Shown here one piece after another: positions 8,719 through 18,834 of a DNA stretch of 64,000 bases (positions within the stretch are counted from its first letter, which is position 1; each line of letters starts with the position of its first letter). The notes below the pieces were generated by a model. It was given only the letters and a program-made list of their open reading frames with translations, was not told where the DNA came from and did not search any database. The stretch lies in contig NZ_KE383819.1 in assembly GCF_000422345.1 (NCBI RefSeq), positions 75,517-139,516 of the forward strand, written 5' to 3'. Both the position numbers and the translations under genes were made by a program. This DNA is from Neomelitea salexigens DSM 19753 (GTDB lineage: Bacteria; Pseudomonadota; Gammaproteobacteria; Pseudomonadales; Spongiibacteraceae).

Positions 8719-8735
8719 ATTTTATAAAACAGTGA

Positions 8736-8987
8736 TCAATCCGGACGAATGAACAGACCGTGACTGGTATTCAAGGACCCATCCAATTCCACGACAGCCG
8801 TCTCAGCACCGTGGTTTAACGAGCAGTTTACTACTGGCACAACATCTTGAAACAAGGGCCTGCGCACAAACCACAGACCGCCGCCAAATTCTTCAACGCG
8901 ACGAATAGCCAGCAATTGTAGCTCGGAAAGTAACTCTTCAAGATTATGAGGGATCGGAGACTGTGTTTGGCGACGCTCAATGTTCAT
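8736..8987 (-). CDS. Small hypothetical protein, 83 residues
   Basis: An 83-residue soluble protein with no family I recognise. It has a good ribosome site (AGAGGG eight bases before the ATG), stands in an otherwise empty gap, and has no better overlapping frame. The N-terminal half (about 15-40) is predicted helical and Leu-rich. The C-terminal half holds VVPVVNCSLNHG and AVVELDGSLNT, which suggests beta strands. It has no signal peptide or membrane segment. It lies between the repeat-protein terminator and the TonB receptor gene and has no clear partner. Confidence 0.6.
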   Translation of the reverse strand: MNIERRQTQSPIPHNLEELLSELQLLAIRRVEEFGGGLWFVRRPLFQDVVPVVNCSLNHGAETAVVELDGSLNTSHGLFIRPD

Positions 8988-9162
8988 TTAAACACCCTCT
9001 TTTTAAACCGAGTTTACAGGCAGCATGCTCCGAGCATAGAAAGCTCGAAACGGAAGTTTTCACGAATATGATACCCGAAAGTCATGCGCTGATCGGCTCG
9101 CGAGTTGTACCTAGAAGGATTTCGCTTTTGGTCAGCCTCCATGCGCCGCGACTGCTTCCCCA

Positions 9163-11295
9163 TTAGAACTGGTAACTCAGTCTCACTCCATATTCACGCG
9201 GATCGCCGACATACAGGGCATCAATACCTAACGACGGACTATTAAAGCGGTCGGTAATATAAAATTCATCGGTTAAATTCTCACCGAAGAGCTCTATACC
9301 ATAGCGCTCTCCGCGATAGCCTAGCCGCGCGCCCAAGAGCCGCCGCGAATCGGCCTTCAAGCCGGCGGTGTTTTCACGGTCGGTGTAGCTGTCAGCGGCG
9401 TACGCCCAATTAATATTGGCAAAATAGCCACCCTGCTGCCAAGCGATGCCGATATTGGCATTTCGCAATGGTGCATTGGGAAAACGATTACCCGCAAAAT
9501 CGACACCATCATCTTCGTATTCGGTGAACGCCGTGCTCACATAACCCGCGCCGCCGAACAGACTGAAACCACGCCCCAGCTCACCACTGAATTCCAGCTC
9601 AACGCCTTCAGACTGCGCCTCACCGGCATTGTCAGTGCGGAAATTCGCCGCATCTACACGCACACCAATCTGCATATCGCGATAGTCGATACGAAAGGCC
9701 GTCAGCTGCGCCTGCCACCGCGCACCTCGCCACTTCACCCCAAGGTCATAATTATTGGTGTACTCGGGGCCATAACTGGGCGACTCGCCATCGCTGACAA
9801 AGTCTACCGAACCAGCGCGATACCCCTGGCTGGCAGCAACAAAGGCGGTCACGGCGTCATTGAGATCGTAGCTCAGCGCCACCTTTGGCAAAAACACGGA
9901 GTCGCTGCTTGGCGCCTGTGCATCACTGTCCAACAACGGCTTTAAAAGCGGGCTGAGGTCACCGGGCAGCGTGGTGCCGGTAATCGGGTCGACGGGGCGA
10001 GCCCCCTTAACAATAAACGCACTACGACTGTCCGCGTCATTTTCTTCGTAGCGCACGCCCAGCGTCAGCGTCCAGTCGTACGCAAAGTCCCAGTCAGCCT
10101 CGGCATAAATGGCTTGAGTGTCAGCTTCCCGCTCAGCGATCAGGTCCGCATCAGCTCGCGCCCGGGTTCCCGCACCGAGCTCATAGGGCAGGTCGACACT
10201 TGTCGAGTTTCCCTGTAATTCATCTTTGGCGAGATAGGCGCCAACAACGCCCTTCAGGGTGTCACCGGCGTATCGCAAACGCAGCTCAACCGCTCGGTTT
10301 TCAGCTTCGACGGAATTGATGAAAAAGCCACCATCCTCAGCCGAAATATCGTAGTCGCCCTTGCGAATATTATCGTTGTTGCTGCCGCTCACAATCAGGC
10401 TGAGGCGAAGCGCGGCATTAATATCCACATGCTGGGTGAGCACGGCCAGCGTGCTATTGTCATCATAAAAGCCATCAACGTCATCGCTGGCCTGTCCTTT
10501 GCGCGCCAAGTCCGGCGACTGGTATTCGTTGCCCTCGCGTAACTTACTGTCCTGCAGAGTGAACTCGAAGGAATACCAATCGCTGCCAGCCCAGCCCAGT
10601 TTGAAGCGCTGCATATAGCGTTTGCGCGCCTGCCACTTATCATCATCCAAGGTGATATTGGTCACCTCACCGTCGGTTTGATTGGTTTCAGCAGCGTAGC
10701 GAAATGCCAGGTCACCCACTATTGGGCCGCCCACCGCGACACCGGCTTCACGACCACGGTAATTCGATGCCCCTACCTTAAGCTTGCCCGAATAGGTCTC
10801 ACTGGATGGCGACTCACTCTGGATCACGACCGCCCCCGCCAGCGAACCGGGGCCAAAAGCCGTGGATTGGGGGCCGCGATAAAATTCCACCTGTTTTACG
10901 TCCCAGGTATTTCCCACACCCCGGCCAGGCTGGCGAGCGCCATCAATAAAGACACTGACCGTCGGCCGCCCTGTACCACCCGGGCCAATACCCTCATTGG
11001 AGATACCGCGGACAGAGAATTTATCCTCCCTTGCGGCATTCAAATTTGGGCTTCGCAATAGCAAATCGTAGAGATCGCGCACATTCATGGCATCGATAGT
11101 GTCGGCAGAAACAATACTGACACTGCCAACAGTATCCAGGCTGCTGCGCTGCATTGGGTCACCCGTGACCAGAATCTCCTCGAGCTTCGGTTGGCTAGAC
11201 GTCGGTTCTGAGTCCTGCGCCATAACGACAGGGCTGGCGATAACAAGCGCGACGCCCTGCAGCACAGCGGCGCGGGCAGAGAAGAAACGTGACAT
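9163..11295 (-). CDS. TonB-dependent outer-membrane receptor
   Basis: A 710-residue TonB-dependent receptor with a signal peptide ending at VVMAQD. The plug domain (about 40-160) shows SIVSADTIDAMNVRDLYDLL, FSVRGI and VEFYRGPQSTAFGPG; the rest is a 22-strand barrel ending in the aromatic GVRLSYQF. Such receptors import siderophores, haem or other large ligands using TonB-ExbB-ExbD energy. A near-consensus Fur box stands directly upstream, so an iron-chelate substrate is most likely. The ATG at 11295 has GGA at the right spacing and fits the signal peptide better than the GTG at 11307. No transport or siderophore genes lie beside it. Confidence 0.93.
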   Translation of the reverse strand: MSRFFSARAAVLQGVALVIASPVVMAQDSEPTSSQPKLEEILVTGDPMQRSSLDTVGSVSIVSADTIDAMNVRDLYDLLLRSPNLNAAREDKFSVRGISNEGIGPGGTGRPTVSVFIDGARQPGRGVGNTWDVKQVEFYRGPQSTAFGPGSLAGAVVIQSESPSSETYSGKLKVGASNYRGREAGVAVGGPIVGDLAFRYAAETNQTDGEVTNITLDDDKWQARKRYMQRFKLGWAGSDWYSFEFTLQDSKLREGNEYQSPDLARKGQASDDVDGFYDDNSTLAVLTQHVDINAALRLSLIVSGSNNDNIRKGDYDISAEDGGFFINSVEAENRAVELRLRYAGDTLKGVVGAYLAKDELQGNSTSVDLPYELGAGTRARADADLIAEREADTQAIYAEADWDFAYDWTLTLGVRYEENDADSRSAFIVKGARPVDPITGTTLPGDLSPLLKPLLDSDAQAPSSDSVFLPKVALSYDLNDAVTAFVAASQGYRAGSVDFVSDGESPSYGPEYTNNYDLGVKWRGARWQAQLTAFRIDYRDMQIGVRVDAANFRTDNAGEAQSEGVELEFSGELGRGFSLFGGAGYVSTAFTEYEDDGVDFAGNRFPNAPLRNANIGIAWQQGGYFANINWAYAADSYTDRENTAGLKADSRRLLGARLGYRGERYGIELFGENLTDEFYITDRFNSPSLGIDALYVGDPREYGVRLSYQF

Positions 11296-11320
11296 TAGGG
11301 ATTCCACAGCAGAAGGCTAA

Positions 11321-11335
11321 TGATAAGCATTATCA
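11321..11335 (-). promoter_or_regulatory. Fur box
   Basis: A 7-1-7 inverted repeat, TGATAAG-C-ATTATCA, differs at one position from the classic TGATAAT-N-ATTATCA Fur core. It lies 26 bases upstream of the receptor start codon, where Fur-Fe(II) would block transcription. Iron regulation is inferred from the match. Confidence 0.85.
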
Positions 11336-11504
11336 TATATACACTGTGCAGGAACAAGGCCTTGGTGCGCACAGCATCTACATAAAGAAATGCAAACCTG
11401 TCGGGCGCCCAGCCCACTGGAGCATTCAGTAAGAACAACTTACAGACAGCCATGACGGCTCCGACGCCTGCCACCCCGAGTTGATAGTAGCGCTTTATGG
11501 GCAT

Positions 11505-11528
11505 AAAAAAGCCGCGCAATGCGCGGCT
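11505..11528 (-). terminator. Rho-independent terminator of the malic enzyme gene
   Basis: On the minus strand a GCCGCGC / GCGCGGC stem with a three-base loop is followed by a run of six T. It lies 15 bases beyond the malic enzyme stop codon. Confidence 0.93.
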
Positions 11529-11542
11529 CTAACATAAGCTGA

Positions 11543-12790
11543 TTAGCTCAGCGGGTAGTGATCTGGGTAGGGCAGCAGAGCAACACCACTGTCGACGGCC
11601 GCGCGAGCCACCGCCGCTGCGACCGAACCCAGCAAGCGCCGATCCACCGGCTTGGGAATAATATAATTCGAGCCAAAGCTCAGCTCACCACATTGGCAAG
11701 CATCAACCACCACTTGTGGCACTTCTTCCTTAGCCAACTCACGAATGGCGTGAACCGCGGCCACCTTCATCGCTTCATTAATCTCCGTGGCACGCACATC
11801 CAAGGCACCGCGGAAGATAAATGGGAAACCCAAAACGTTATTAACCTGATTGGGATAATCAGAACGCCCGGTAGCCATAATCAAGTCGTCGCGCACGCTC
11901 ATCGCCAGCTCTGGTGAAATCTCTGGGTCAGGGTTTGAGCAAGCGAATACGATCGGCTTGGCAGCCATACTGCGCAGCATGTCTTCGCTCAACAGGTTGG
12001 CACCAGACAGACCGACAAACACATCGGCACCGTCAATCGCCTCAACCAAGGTTTTGGGACCGGCGCCGTTGGCAAACTCTTCTTTATATTCGTTTAAGCC
12101 TTCACGACCCGGCGTGATCACGCCGCGGCGGTCGATCATAAACAGGTTTTCGTATTTCGCACCCAGGCTGATCAGCAAGCGCATACAGGCAATGGCCGCC
12201 GAGCCTGCGCCCAGGCAAACGATGCGCGCACTCTCGATGGATTTGCCCTGAATCTCCAGCGCGTTCAGCATGCCCGCAGCCGTCACGATGGCAGTGCCGT
12301 GCTGATCGTCGTGAAAGACTGGAATATTGCACTGCTCAATCAGAATCCGTTCAATCTCAAAGCACTCAGGCGCTTTAATATCTTCCAGATTGATGCCGCC
12401 AAACGTATCGGCAATACGGCGCACCGTATCAATGAAGGCCTGAGAGTCTTCCGCGTCCACCTCGATATCAATGGAGTCGATATCGGCAAAACGCTTGAAC
12501 AATAGCGCCTTGCCTTCCATTACCGGCTTGCTGGCGGCAGGGCCCAAATCACCCAAACCAAGAATTGCGCTGCCATTGGAGATAACCGCGACCAGATTAC
12601 CCTTGCTGGTGTACTTGTATGCGTTGAGCGGGTCCTTGGCGATCTCGCGCACCGGCTCAGCCACGCCCGGGCTGTAGGCCAGCGAAAGATCGTATTGTGT
12701 TTCGGCGGGCTTGGTCAGGCTGATACCAATTTTGCCTGGCGAGGGGATCGAGTGGTAATCCAGAGCCGCCTGCTTAACATCTTTGGACAT
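11543..12790 (-). CDS. maeB: NADP-type malic enzyme, short form without phosphotransacetylase domain
   Basis: A 415-residue malic enzyme that oxidatively decarboxylates malate to pyruvate. The N-terminal malic domain holds the conserved [10 protein letters not shown] and the metal site in the [10 protein letters not shown] segment. The NAD(P)-binding domain follows with [13 protein letters not shown]. Full MaeB proteins are about 760 residues with a C-terminal phosphotransacetylase-like domain; this one ends after the malic domain, as in Pseudomonas-type short enzymes. The ATG at 12790 has GAGAG at good spacing; one six bases earlier is possible. The gene sits beside rpmE and priA, a conserved neighbourhood. 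Cofactor preference is not readable with certainty. Confidence 0.93.
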   Translation of the reverse strand: MSKDVKQAALDYHSIPSPGKIGISLTKPAETQYDLSLAYSPGVAEPVREIAKDPLNAYKYTSKGNLVAVISNGSAILGLGDLGPAASKPVMEGKALLFKRFADIDSIDIEVDAEDSQAFIDTVRRIADTFGGINLEDIKAPECFEIERILIEQCNIPVFHDDQHGTAIVTAAGMLNALEIQGKSIESARIVCLGAGSAAIACMRLLISLGAKYENLFMIDRRGVITPGREGLNEYKEEFANGAGPKTLVEAIDGADVFVGLSGANLLSEDMLRSMAAKPIVFACSNPDPEISPELAMSVRDDLIMATGRSDYPNQVNNVLGFPFIFRGALDVRATEINEAMKVAAVHAIRELAKEEVPQVVVDACQCGELSFGSNYIIPKPVDRRLLGSVAAAVARAAVDSGVALLPYPDHYPLS

Positions 12791-12973
12791 TGTCATGCTC
12801 TCGGTTTGTGCATTCCAGAAGGGCGAACGCGTAAAGGTGGTCAGGTGCGTTCATAAAGGCGTGAAAGCATATAGAAAACTGCCTTCACTCACAAGCCACA
12901 CCGTGGCTCAGCGCCCCGCTATCAGCGGGTTTCAAAGCAAGCCTGCAGGCATAGTAGCGCCCCGCGACTCACT

Positions 12974-13007
12974 AAAAAAAATGCCCAAGCGCTGGCGCCC
13001 GGGCATT
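12974..13007 (-). terminator. Terminator of rpmE
   Basis: On the minus strand the stem AATGCCC / GGGCATT encloses a 14-base loop and is followed by a run of T, 45 bases after the rpmE stop codon. Confidence 0.85.
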
Positions 13008-13052
13008 CTCGCGATCATCAACGCCAAACTCCGTGGCGCAAATGCAAGCAAC

Positions 13053-13271
13053 TTAGCTTTTAACACCACCGCGGCTGCCGAAACGCTTGCGGAAGCGATC
13101 AACACGGCCGCCGGTATCCAGCATTTTCTGCTTACCAGTGTAGAAAGGGTGGCAGGCAGAACATACGTCTACGTGCAGGTCTTCCGCCAGGGTTGAGCGG
13201 GTTTGGAACTGGTTACCGCAGCTGCAAGTAACGCTAACATCTTCGTACTTTGGATGGATATCCGCTTTCAT
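13053..13271 (-). CDS. rpmE: 50S ribosomal protein L31
   Basis: A 72-residue L31 of the zinc-binding (C+) type. Two CxxC-like pairs are visible: TCSCGN at 16-21 and VCSAC at 36-40, which together bind Zn(II). The sequence [12 protein letters not shown] is the normal L31 start, and AGAGG lies upstream of a double ATG (13271/13274), so the long upstream open frame is not coding. L31 bridges the large and small ribosomal subunits. It is divergent from priA, as in Pseudomonas. Confidence 0.97.
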   Translation of the reverse strand: MKADIHPKYEDVSVTCSCGNQFQTRSTLAEDLHVDVCSACHPFYTGKQKMLDTGGRVDRFRKRFGSRGGVKS

Positions 13272-13518
13272 CATTAGATCCTCTTTGGACGCCGCCACCC
13301 GATCTCTTGCCGGGCACCGCGCTGGGCTGATGCGCTCAGTGGAAGCTGGGAAGAGCAGGGATTTGCACCAACCAACTGAACAAAAAACCACCGAAAATTA
13401 GGCCGCGCATCTTAGCAGAACTGGACATATAAGCAAGCACTGACAAGCGCCAACGCGAATTATGCTCTCAACCAGCTACAGATTCTTATACACTGGCGGT
13501 TTTGCGCAAGCCCTCACC

Positions 13519-15693
13519 ATGGCCGACACCCTCGCTTCCATCGCCATCCCCTGCCCCCTTAGACGCAGTTTCGACTACCTGTGGCCGGCGTCGTTGCAGC
13601 GAGAAATACAGCCTGGCACGCGGGTAAAAGTGCCTTTCGGGCGGCGAGAAGTCATTGCCGTTGTGCTCGGCCCCGCCGACAACACCGACGTCGATGCCAG
13701 CAAATTGAAAGCCGTGATCGCGGTGCTTGACGACGACCCGAGTTTATCCACGGCCCTGTTAGGGCTGGGAAAATGGGCCGCACACTACTACCACCACCCC
13801 ATTGGCGACTGCCTGCACCAAATGCTGCCCTTGGCGCTGCGACGCAACACACCACCGACGGCAGAAAACACCGCAGCGTGGCAGCTCCGTCCAAATGCTG
13901 ATATCGCCACACTCTCTCCGCGTGCCCACCAGCAGCGCGCGCTGTTCAACGCCCTATTGGAAAACGGCCCGTTATCGCGCGCAGACATCACTGCCCTCGG
14001 TTTTAGCGCCAGCATTGTGCGCGCCTTGCAGCAGCATGCACTTATTGAAGAAGGCGAACCGTCCAGCAAACCCGCCCCCGCCGAGCAGGGGCCTACGCTC
14101 AACAGCGAGCAAGCCGACGCCCTGCAACAAATTATCGATAGCGACGGCCAATTCGCCCGCTTTTTACTCGACGGCATTACCGGCAGCGGCAAAACCGAGG
14201 TGTATCTGCAAGCCATCGCCCACGCACTGGCCAACGGCAAACAAGCCTTGGTACTGGTGCCCGAAATTGGCCTCACCCCGCAGACGCTGCGCCGCTTCGA
14301 ACAGCGCTTTCCCGGTCGCGTACGCAGCCTGCACTCCGGCTTAAGCGAGCGGCAACGCTGGCACAACTGGCAAGCCGCCCGCGACGGCCGCGCCGACATT
14401 ATTCTGGGTACGCGTTCAGCCGTATTTGCCGACCTGCCACGCCTGGGCCTGGTTATCGTCGACGAAGAGCACGACAGCTCCTATAAACAGCAAGATGGCT
14501 GGCGCTATTCTGCCCGCGACATTGCCGTAAAACGCGCAGCCGATAGCCAGTGCCCGGTTATTCTCGGCAGCGCCACCCCCAGCTTCGACAGCCTGCATAA
14601 CGCAGACCTGGGTCGCTATCAGGTGTTGCGCTTGCGCCAGCGCGCCGGCAACGCCTGCGAGGCGCCAATACGGCTGCTCGATATTCGCCAGCACGCCTTG
14701 CAGCACGGCTTGAGTGACACCCTGCTCAACGCCATCAGCAGTAATCTCCGTGCCGGCAATCAAAGCCTGCTGTTTCTCAACCGCCGCGGTTTTGCCCCCA
14801 CCTTGCAATGCCATTGCTGCGGCTGGATTGCCGACTGCCACGCCTGCGACGCGCGCATGACCGTTCACTACAAACGCCGCCAATTGCGCTGCCATCACTG
14901 CGATGCTATTCGCGCCATGCCAGCCAGTTGCCCGGACTGTGGCAACAGCCAGTGGATCTACGATGGCCCCGGCACCGAGCGCCTGGAAATGTTTTTAAAC
15001 CAACACTTTGACGCCCCGGTGCTGAGAATCGACCGCGACACCACCGCCGGGCGCGACAGCATGGCTGAGCTCGTTAAAGAGGTGAATAAAGGTGAACCCT
15101 GCATTTTGGTCGGCACCCAAATGCTCGCCAAGGGCCACCACTTCCCCGCCGTGACACTGGTCGGTATCGTCGATATGGACGCCGGTCTGTTCAGCGCCGA
15201 CTACCGCGCCACCGAAAACAGCGCCCAACTTCTGCTGCAGGTCGCCGGGCGCGCCGGACGCGCAGACCGGCCCGGCGAAGTTTTACTGCAAACTCACTGC
15301 CCTGCCCATCCCGCCTTACAGAGCCTGAGTCAACACGGCTATCGCGACTTTGCTGCCGCACAGCTGGCCGAGCGCCGCCTGCTCGACCTGCCGCCTTACA
15401 CCTTCAGCGCGGTGATTCGCTGCGATGCACCGCAGCTGCACGATGCCGAGCAGTTTTTGCAGCAGCTGCGCAACTCCCTGCAGCCGCCCGCACCCGGCTG
15501 GCAACTTCTCGGGCCTCTGCCCGCGCCTATGGCCCGCCGCGCGGGCCGCTTTCGTGCCTCTCTTATCCTGCAAGCCAGCGAGCGTCGCACCTTGCATCAG
15601 CAGTTGGCAGCGGCCTGTAATGTGGCAGAATCCCTCAGTAGGCGCGGTCAATTGCGCTGGTCGGTCGACGTCGACCCCATCGAAATGTTCTGA
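13519..15693 (+). CDS. priA: Primosomal protein N' (replication restart helicase PriA)
   Basis: A 724-residue superfamily-2 helicase that rebuilds replication forks away from oriC. The N-terminal DNA-binding domain begins IAIPCPLRRSFDYLWP. Walker A (GITGSGKT) is at about 219-226 and the DEEH box at about 315. Eight Cys between about 431 and 475 (CHCCGW, CHAC, CHHC, CPDC) form the two PriA zinc sites. The ATG at 13519 gives the normal family N-terminus; the frame extends 19 codons upstream without a ribosome site. argS follows 77 bases downstream. Confidence 0.97.
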   Translation: MADTLASIAIPCPLRRSFDYLWPASLQREIQPGTRVKVPFGRREVIAVVLGPADNTDVDASKLKAVIAVLDDDPSLSTALLGLGKWAAHYYHHPIGDCLHQMLPLALRRNTPPTAENTAAWQLRPNADIATLSPRAHQQRALFNALLENGPLSRADITALGFSASIVRALQQHALIEEGEPSSKPAPAEQGPTLNSEQADALQQIIDSDGQFARFLLDGITGSGKTEVYLQAIAHALANGKQALVLVPEIGLTPQTLRRFEQRFPGRVRSLHSGLSERQRWHNWQAARDGRADIILGTRSAVFADLPRLGLVIVDEEHDSSYKQQDGWRYSARDIAVKRAADSQCPVILGSATPSFDSLHNADLGRYQVLRLRQRAGNACEAPIRLLDIRQHALQHGLSDTLLNAISSNLRAGNQSLLFLNRRGFAPTLQCHCCGWIADCHACDARMTVHYKRRQLRCHHCDAIRAMPASCPDCGNSQWIYDGPGTERLEMFLNQHFDAPVLRIDRDTTAGRDSMAELVKEVNKGEPCILVGTQMLAKGHHFPAVTLVGIVDMDAGLFSADYRATENSAQLLLQVAGRAGRADRPGEVLLQTHCPAHPALQSLSQHGYRDFAAAQLAERRLLDLPPYTFSAVIRCDAPQLHDAEQFLQQLRNSLQPPAPGWQLLGPLPAPMARRAGRFRASLILQASERRTLHQQLAAACNVAESLSRRGQLRWSVDVDPIEMF

Positions 15694-15770
15694 TAGTGGC
15701 GGCCGGCGCCTGAAACAGCGATAATACGCGGCCCCAAAATTCCCCATATTCAAGAGAGTTCGAATTCGAC

Positions 15771-17528
15771 ATGAAAGATATCGTCGCCACGTTGATTGAT
15801 CAGGCGCTAACAACCCTGCGCAGCACTGCCGAATGGCCCGAAGATCTTCAGCCGTCGATTCAACTTGAGCGCTGCAAAGACAAGGCCCACGGCGACCTCG
15901 CCTGCAACGTGGCAATGATGCTGGCCAAACCACTGCGCAGTAATCCCCGCGCCATTGCCCAGCAAATTGTCGACGCCCTGCCCGCCAGCGACGACGTGGT
16001 AAAAGCGGAAATCGCCGGCCCCGGCTTTATCAACTTCTTCATGAATGAAGCCGCTAACTTCCGCGTGATCAAAGACATCTTTGCCAAGGGCGAGCAATTC
16101 GGTCGCGGCGACGCGAAAAACCAGCGCATCCAGGTAGAGTTTGTGTCCGCCAACCCCACCGGACCACTGCACGTTGGCCACGGTCGCGGCGCCGCCTATG
16201 GCGCCAGTGTTGCCGATATGCTCGCTGCCGCAGGCTACGACGTGCAGCGCGAATACTACGTGAACGATGCCGGCCGCCAGATGGACATACTCGGTACCAG
16301 CGTATGGCTGCGCTACCTGCAAGCCTGCGGTGAAACCCTCACCTTCCCCAGCAATGGCTACCAAGGTGACTACATTGCCGACTACGGCCGCGAGCTGCAC
16401 GCCAGCCACGGCGACCAGTTAATGCGCAGCGCGTCGGACGTTTTCGACGGCGTATGCGCTGATGAACCTGCAGGCGGCGACAAAGAGAAGCACATTGACG
16501 ATCTGATCAATCGCGCCAAAACCCTACTCGGCGACGACTACCGCATTGTCTTCGACAAAGGCCTGAACGCCATATTGGGCGATATTCGCGAAGACCTCGG
16601 CGAGTTCGGCGTGCACTATCAAGAGTGGTTTTCCGAGCGCAGCCTGACTGCCGACCCCGACCAAGTCAGCCGCGCTATCGCCCGCCTGCAAGAAAACGGC
16701 TACATCGAAGAGCGCGACGGCGCACTGTGGTTTTTGTCCACCCGTTTTGGTGACGACAAAGACCGCGTGGTAAAACGCGACAATGGCCAGACCACCTACT
16801 TCGCCTCCGACATCGCCTACCACCTGAACAAGTTTGAGCGCGGCTTTGATCGCGTGATCAACATTTGGGGCGCCGACCACCACGGCTACATCGCCCGCGT
16901 GAAGGCCGCACTGCAAGCGCTGGACATCGACCCCGAGCGACTGGTGGTACGACTAGTGCAGTTTGTCTCGCTGTTTCGCGGCGACCAGCAGGTGCAAATG
17001 TCTACCCGCTCCGGTTCTTTCGTGACCCTGCGCGAGTTGCGTGAAGATGTCGGCAATGACGCCGCGCGCTTCTTTTACATTATGCGCAAAGCCGACCAGG
17101 CCACCGACTTTGACCTGGAGCTGGCCAAGTCAGAAAGCAAGGACAACCCGGTTTACTACATTCAATACGCCCACGCTCGCGTGGCCAGTATCCTGCGCAA
17201 GCTGGAGCAAGACGGCCAACAGTGGACGCAGGAGGCGGGCCTTGCCCAACTCACCCTGCTCGACAAAGACGTGGAAAAAGCCCTGCTGGTGAAGCTGGCA
17301 CGCTACCCCGAGGTGCTTGCCAGCGCCGCGGAACAATTCGAGCCGCACAGCCTCGCCCACTACTTGCGCGAATTGGCCGGTGACTTCCACAGCTATTACA
17401 ACGCCCACAAAATGCTCGGCGAAGACACCGCCCTGCGCGATGCACGACTGGCACTGTCAGTCGCGGTGCAGCAAGTACTACGCAACGGCCTGAGCCTGCT
17501 GGGCGTTTCCGCCCCCGAGGAAATGTAA
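15771..17528 (+). CDS. argS: Arginyl-tRNA synthetase
   Basis: A 585-residue class I synthetase that charges tRNA-Arg. The HIGH motif appears as HVGHG at about 134-138. The KMSKS motif is replaced by QMSTRSG at about 409-415, as is usual in ArgRS. The N-terminal Add1 tRNA-binding domain and the C-terminal DALR anticodon domain, ending in [12 protein letters not shown], are complete. AGAGAG precedes the ATG. The SPOR protein gene starts two bases after the stop codon, so the two are co-transcribed. Confidence 0.98.
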   Translation: MKDIVATLIDQALTTLRSTAEWPEDLQPSIQLERCKDKAHGDLACNVAMMLAKPLRSNPRAIAQQIVDALPASDDVVKAEIAGPGFINFFMNEAANFRVIKDIFAKGEQFGRGDAKNQRIQVEFVSANPTGPLHVGHGRGAAYGASVADMLAAAGYDVQREYYVNDAGRQMDILGTSVWLRYLQACGETLTFPSNGYQGDYIADYGRELHASHGDQLMRSASDVFDGVCADEPAGGDKEKHIDDLINRAKTLLGDDYRIVFDKGLNAILGDIREDLGEFGVHYQEWFSERSLTADPDQVSRAIARLQENGYIEERDGALWFLSTRFGDDKDRVVKRDNGQTTYFASDIAYHLNKFERGFDRVINIWGADHHGYIARVKAALQALDIDPERLVVRLVQFVSLFRGDQQVQMSTRSGSFVTLRELREDVGNDAARFFYIMRKADQATDFDLELAKSESKDNPVYYIQYAHARVASILRKLEQDGQQWTQEAGLAQLTLLDKDVEKALLVKLARYPEVLASAAEQFEPHSLAHYLRELAGDFHSYYNAHKMLGEDTALRDARLALSVAVQQVLRNGLSLLGVSAPEEM

Positions 17529-17530
17529 GC

Positions 17531-18139
17531 ATGGCTGCGAAGAAGCGCCCAACACGCGGGGCCACCCGCAGTAAGGCGGCTAACAAGGGAATGCCCGCCT
17601 CCATTTTGCTGGGTACCGGCTTTATCGCTGGCATTCTCAGCACGGTGCTGGTGTTCAACGCCATTGGCGAGCGCGATACCGCCGGCACAGCGGCCACCGC
17701 TCAGACGGCCAAACCAAAAGCGAGTAAGCAAGCAGACGCCAGCAAGCCGGAAAGCACCACCAAGTTTGACTTCTTCACTGTGCTACCCGAGCGCGAGGTG
17801 ATCGTTCCCGACGAAACCCCAGCACCAAAGCGCGCAAGCAAAGTCACTACCGCCAACGAGAAGCCGCCGCGCCCCAGCGAAAAAACCTTTCAGACTGGCG
17901 AGCGCTACATTCTTCAGGCGGGCTCTTTTCGCAGCAATGACGACGCCGACCGTCGTCGCGCGCAAATTTTGCTGCTGGGGCTCGACGCCAAGGTGGAGTC
18001 CGTGCAGGCCAATGGCGACCTCTGGCACCGGGTTTACGTCGGCCCGTTCCAAACCCACAACACCCTCGCCAGTGCCCGCGCCAAACTGATCGGCGAAGCC
18101 ATCGATACCTTGGTCATTCGCCAGAAGACCACCCCGTAA
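17531..18139 (+). CDS. ftsN: SPOR domain cell-division protein, FtsN-like
   Basis: A 202-residue bitopic protein with a basic cytoplasmic tail, one transmembrane helix at about 24-45 and a Lys/Ala/Pro-rich periplasmic linker. A C-terminal SPOR domain (about 120-200) includes RYILQAGSFRSNDDADRRRAQ and a GDLWHRVYVGPF strand. SPOR domains bind denuded peptidoglycan at the septum, and FtsN activates septal synthesis. The position between argS and hslV is where Pseudomonas carries its ftsN-type gene. The protein is short, so the essential activator peptide is not certain. Confidence 0.85.
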   Translation: MAAKKRPTRGATRSKAANKGMPASILLGTGFIAGILSTVLVFNAIGERDTAGTAATAQTAKPKASKQADASKPESTTKFDFFTVLPEREVIVPDETPAPKRASKVTTANEKPPRPSEKTFQTGERYILQAGSFRSNDDADRRRAQILLLGLDAKVESVQANGDLWHRVYVGPFQTHNTLASARAKLIGEAIDTLVIRQKTTP

Positions 18140-18157
18140 AACGATCCCCCGCGCTGC

Positions 18158-18185
18158 CTTGAAAATTGCAGCGCCGCCCCCATAA
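18158..18185 (+). promoter_or_regulatory. Sigma-32 (heat-shock) promoter of hslVU
   Basis: The -35 box CTTGAAA (18158-18164) and the -10 box CCCCATAA (18178-18185) are separated by 13 bases. This is a near-perfect match to the sigma-32 consensus CTTGAAA-N11-16-CCCCATNT. It stands 65 bases before hslV, an operon known to be heat-inducible in E. coli. Confidence 0.88.
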
Positions 18186-18249
18186 CTATTTTCTCGAGCC
18201 GCTCCACAAGGGGCGGCGCGCCTGTTCACATATCTAAAAGGAGTCCCGC

Positions 18250-18789
18250 GTGGAACAGTTTCGCGGCACCACTATTCTTTCTGTTCGTCGAGGCAATCAA
18301 GTGGTTGTTGGCGGCGACGGCCAAGTCACCATGGGCAACACCGTGATGAAGGGCAATGCCCGCAAGGTACGACGCCTGTACAAAGACCAAGTGCTGGCGG
18401 GATTCGCTGGCGGCACCGCCGATGCCTTCACCCTGTTCGAATTATTCGAAGCCCAGCTCGAAAAGCACCAGGGCAAACTCGTTAAGGCCGCTGTGGAGCT
18501 GGCCAAAGCCTGGCGCAGCGAGCGCTCATTGCGCCAACTCGAAGCCCTGCTGATTGTCGCCGACAAAGAAACCACGCTGGTGATTAGTGGTAATGGCGAT
18601 GTGATTGAGCCCGAAGACAATATGATCGCCATTGGCAGTGGCGGCTCCTTCGCCACCGCCGCCGCCCGTGCGCTGATGGACAACACCGAACTCGGCGCTC
18701 AAGACATTGTAGAAAAAGGCCTGAACATCGCCGGCGATATCTGCATCTACACCAACCACAACCGCCGCATTGAAGTCCTCGATTACTGA
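18250..18789 (+). CDS. hslV: ATP-dependent protease subunit HslV
   Basis: A 179-residue proteasome-like peptidase that forms a dodecamer capped by HslU. The catalytic Thr is in TTILSVRR, preceded here by six residues (MEQFRG) rather than a single Met, so a short propeptide must be removed. [20 protein letters not shown] and [10 protein letters not shown] are family hallmarks. The start codon is GTG at 18250 with AAGGAG upstream. The gene follows a heat-shock promoter and is transcribed together with hslU. Confidence 0.97.
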   Translation: MEQFRGTTILSVRRGNQVVVGGDGQVTMGNTVMKGNARKVRRLYKDQVLAGFAGGTADAFTLFELFEAQLEKHQGKLVKAAVELAKAWRSERSLRQLEALLIVADKETTLVISGNGDVIEPEDNMIAIGSGGSFATAAARALMDNTELGAQDIVEKGLNIAGDICIYTNHNRRIEVLDY

Positions 18790-18834
18790 TCCGAACACAT
18801 GACACGCTCGCCGATGCGGGCGACTGGAGCCACC

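Noticed and set aside
11295-11519. 74-codon frame upstream of the TonB receptor with hydrophobic stretches
   Set aside because: It starts inside the malic enzyme terminator, contains the Fur box in its coding part and overlaps the receptor start, so it is more likely leader DNA than a gene.
12783-13196. 137-codon plus-strand frame between maeB and priA
   Set aside because: It crosses the rpmE terminator and is antisense to rpmE.
13462-13518. Longer N-terminus for PriA
   Set aside because: The extra 19 residues have no ribosome site and are not part of the PriA family N-terminus.
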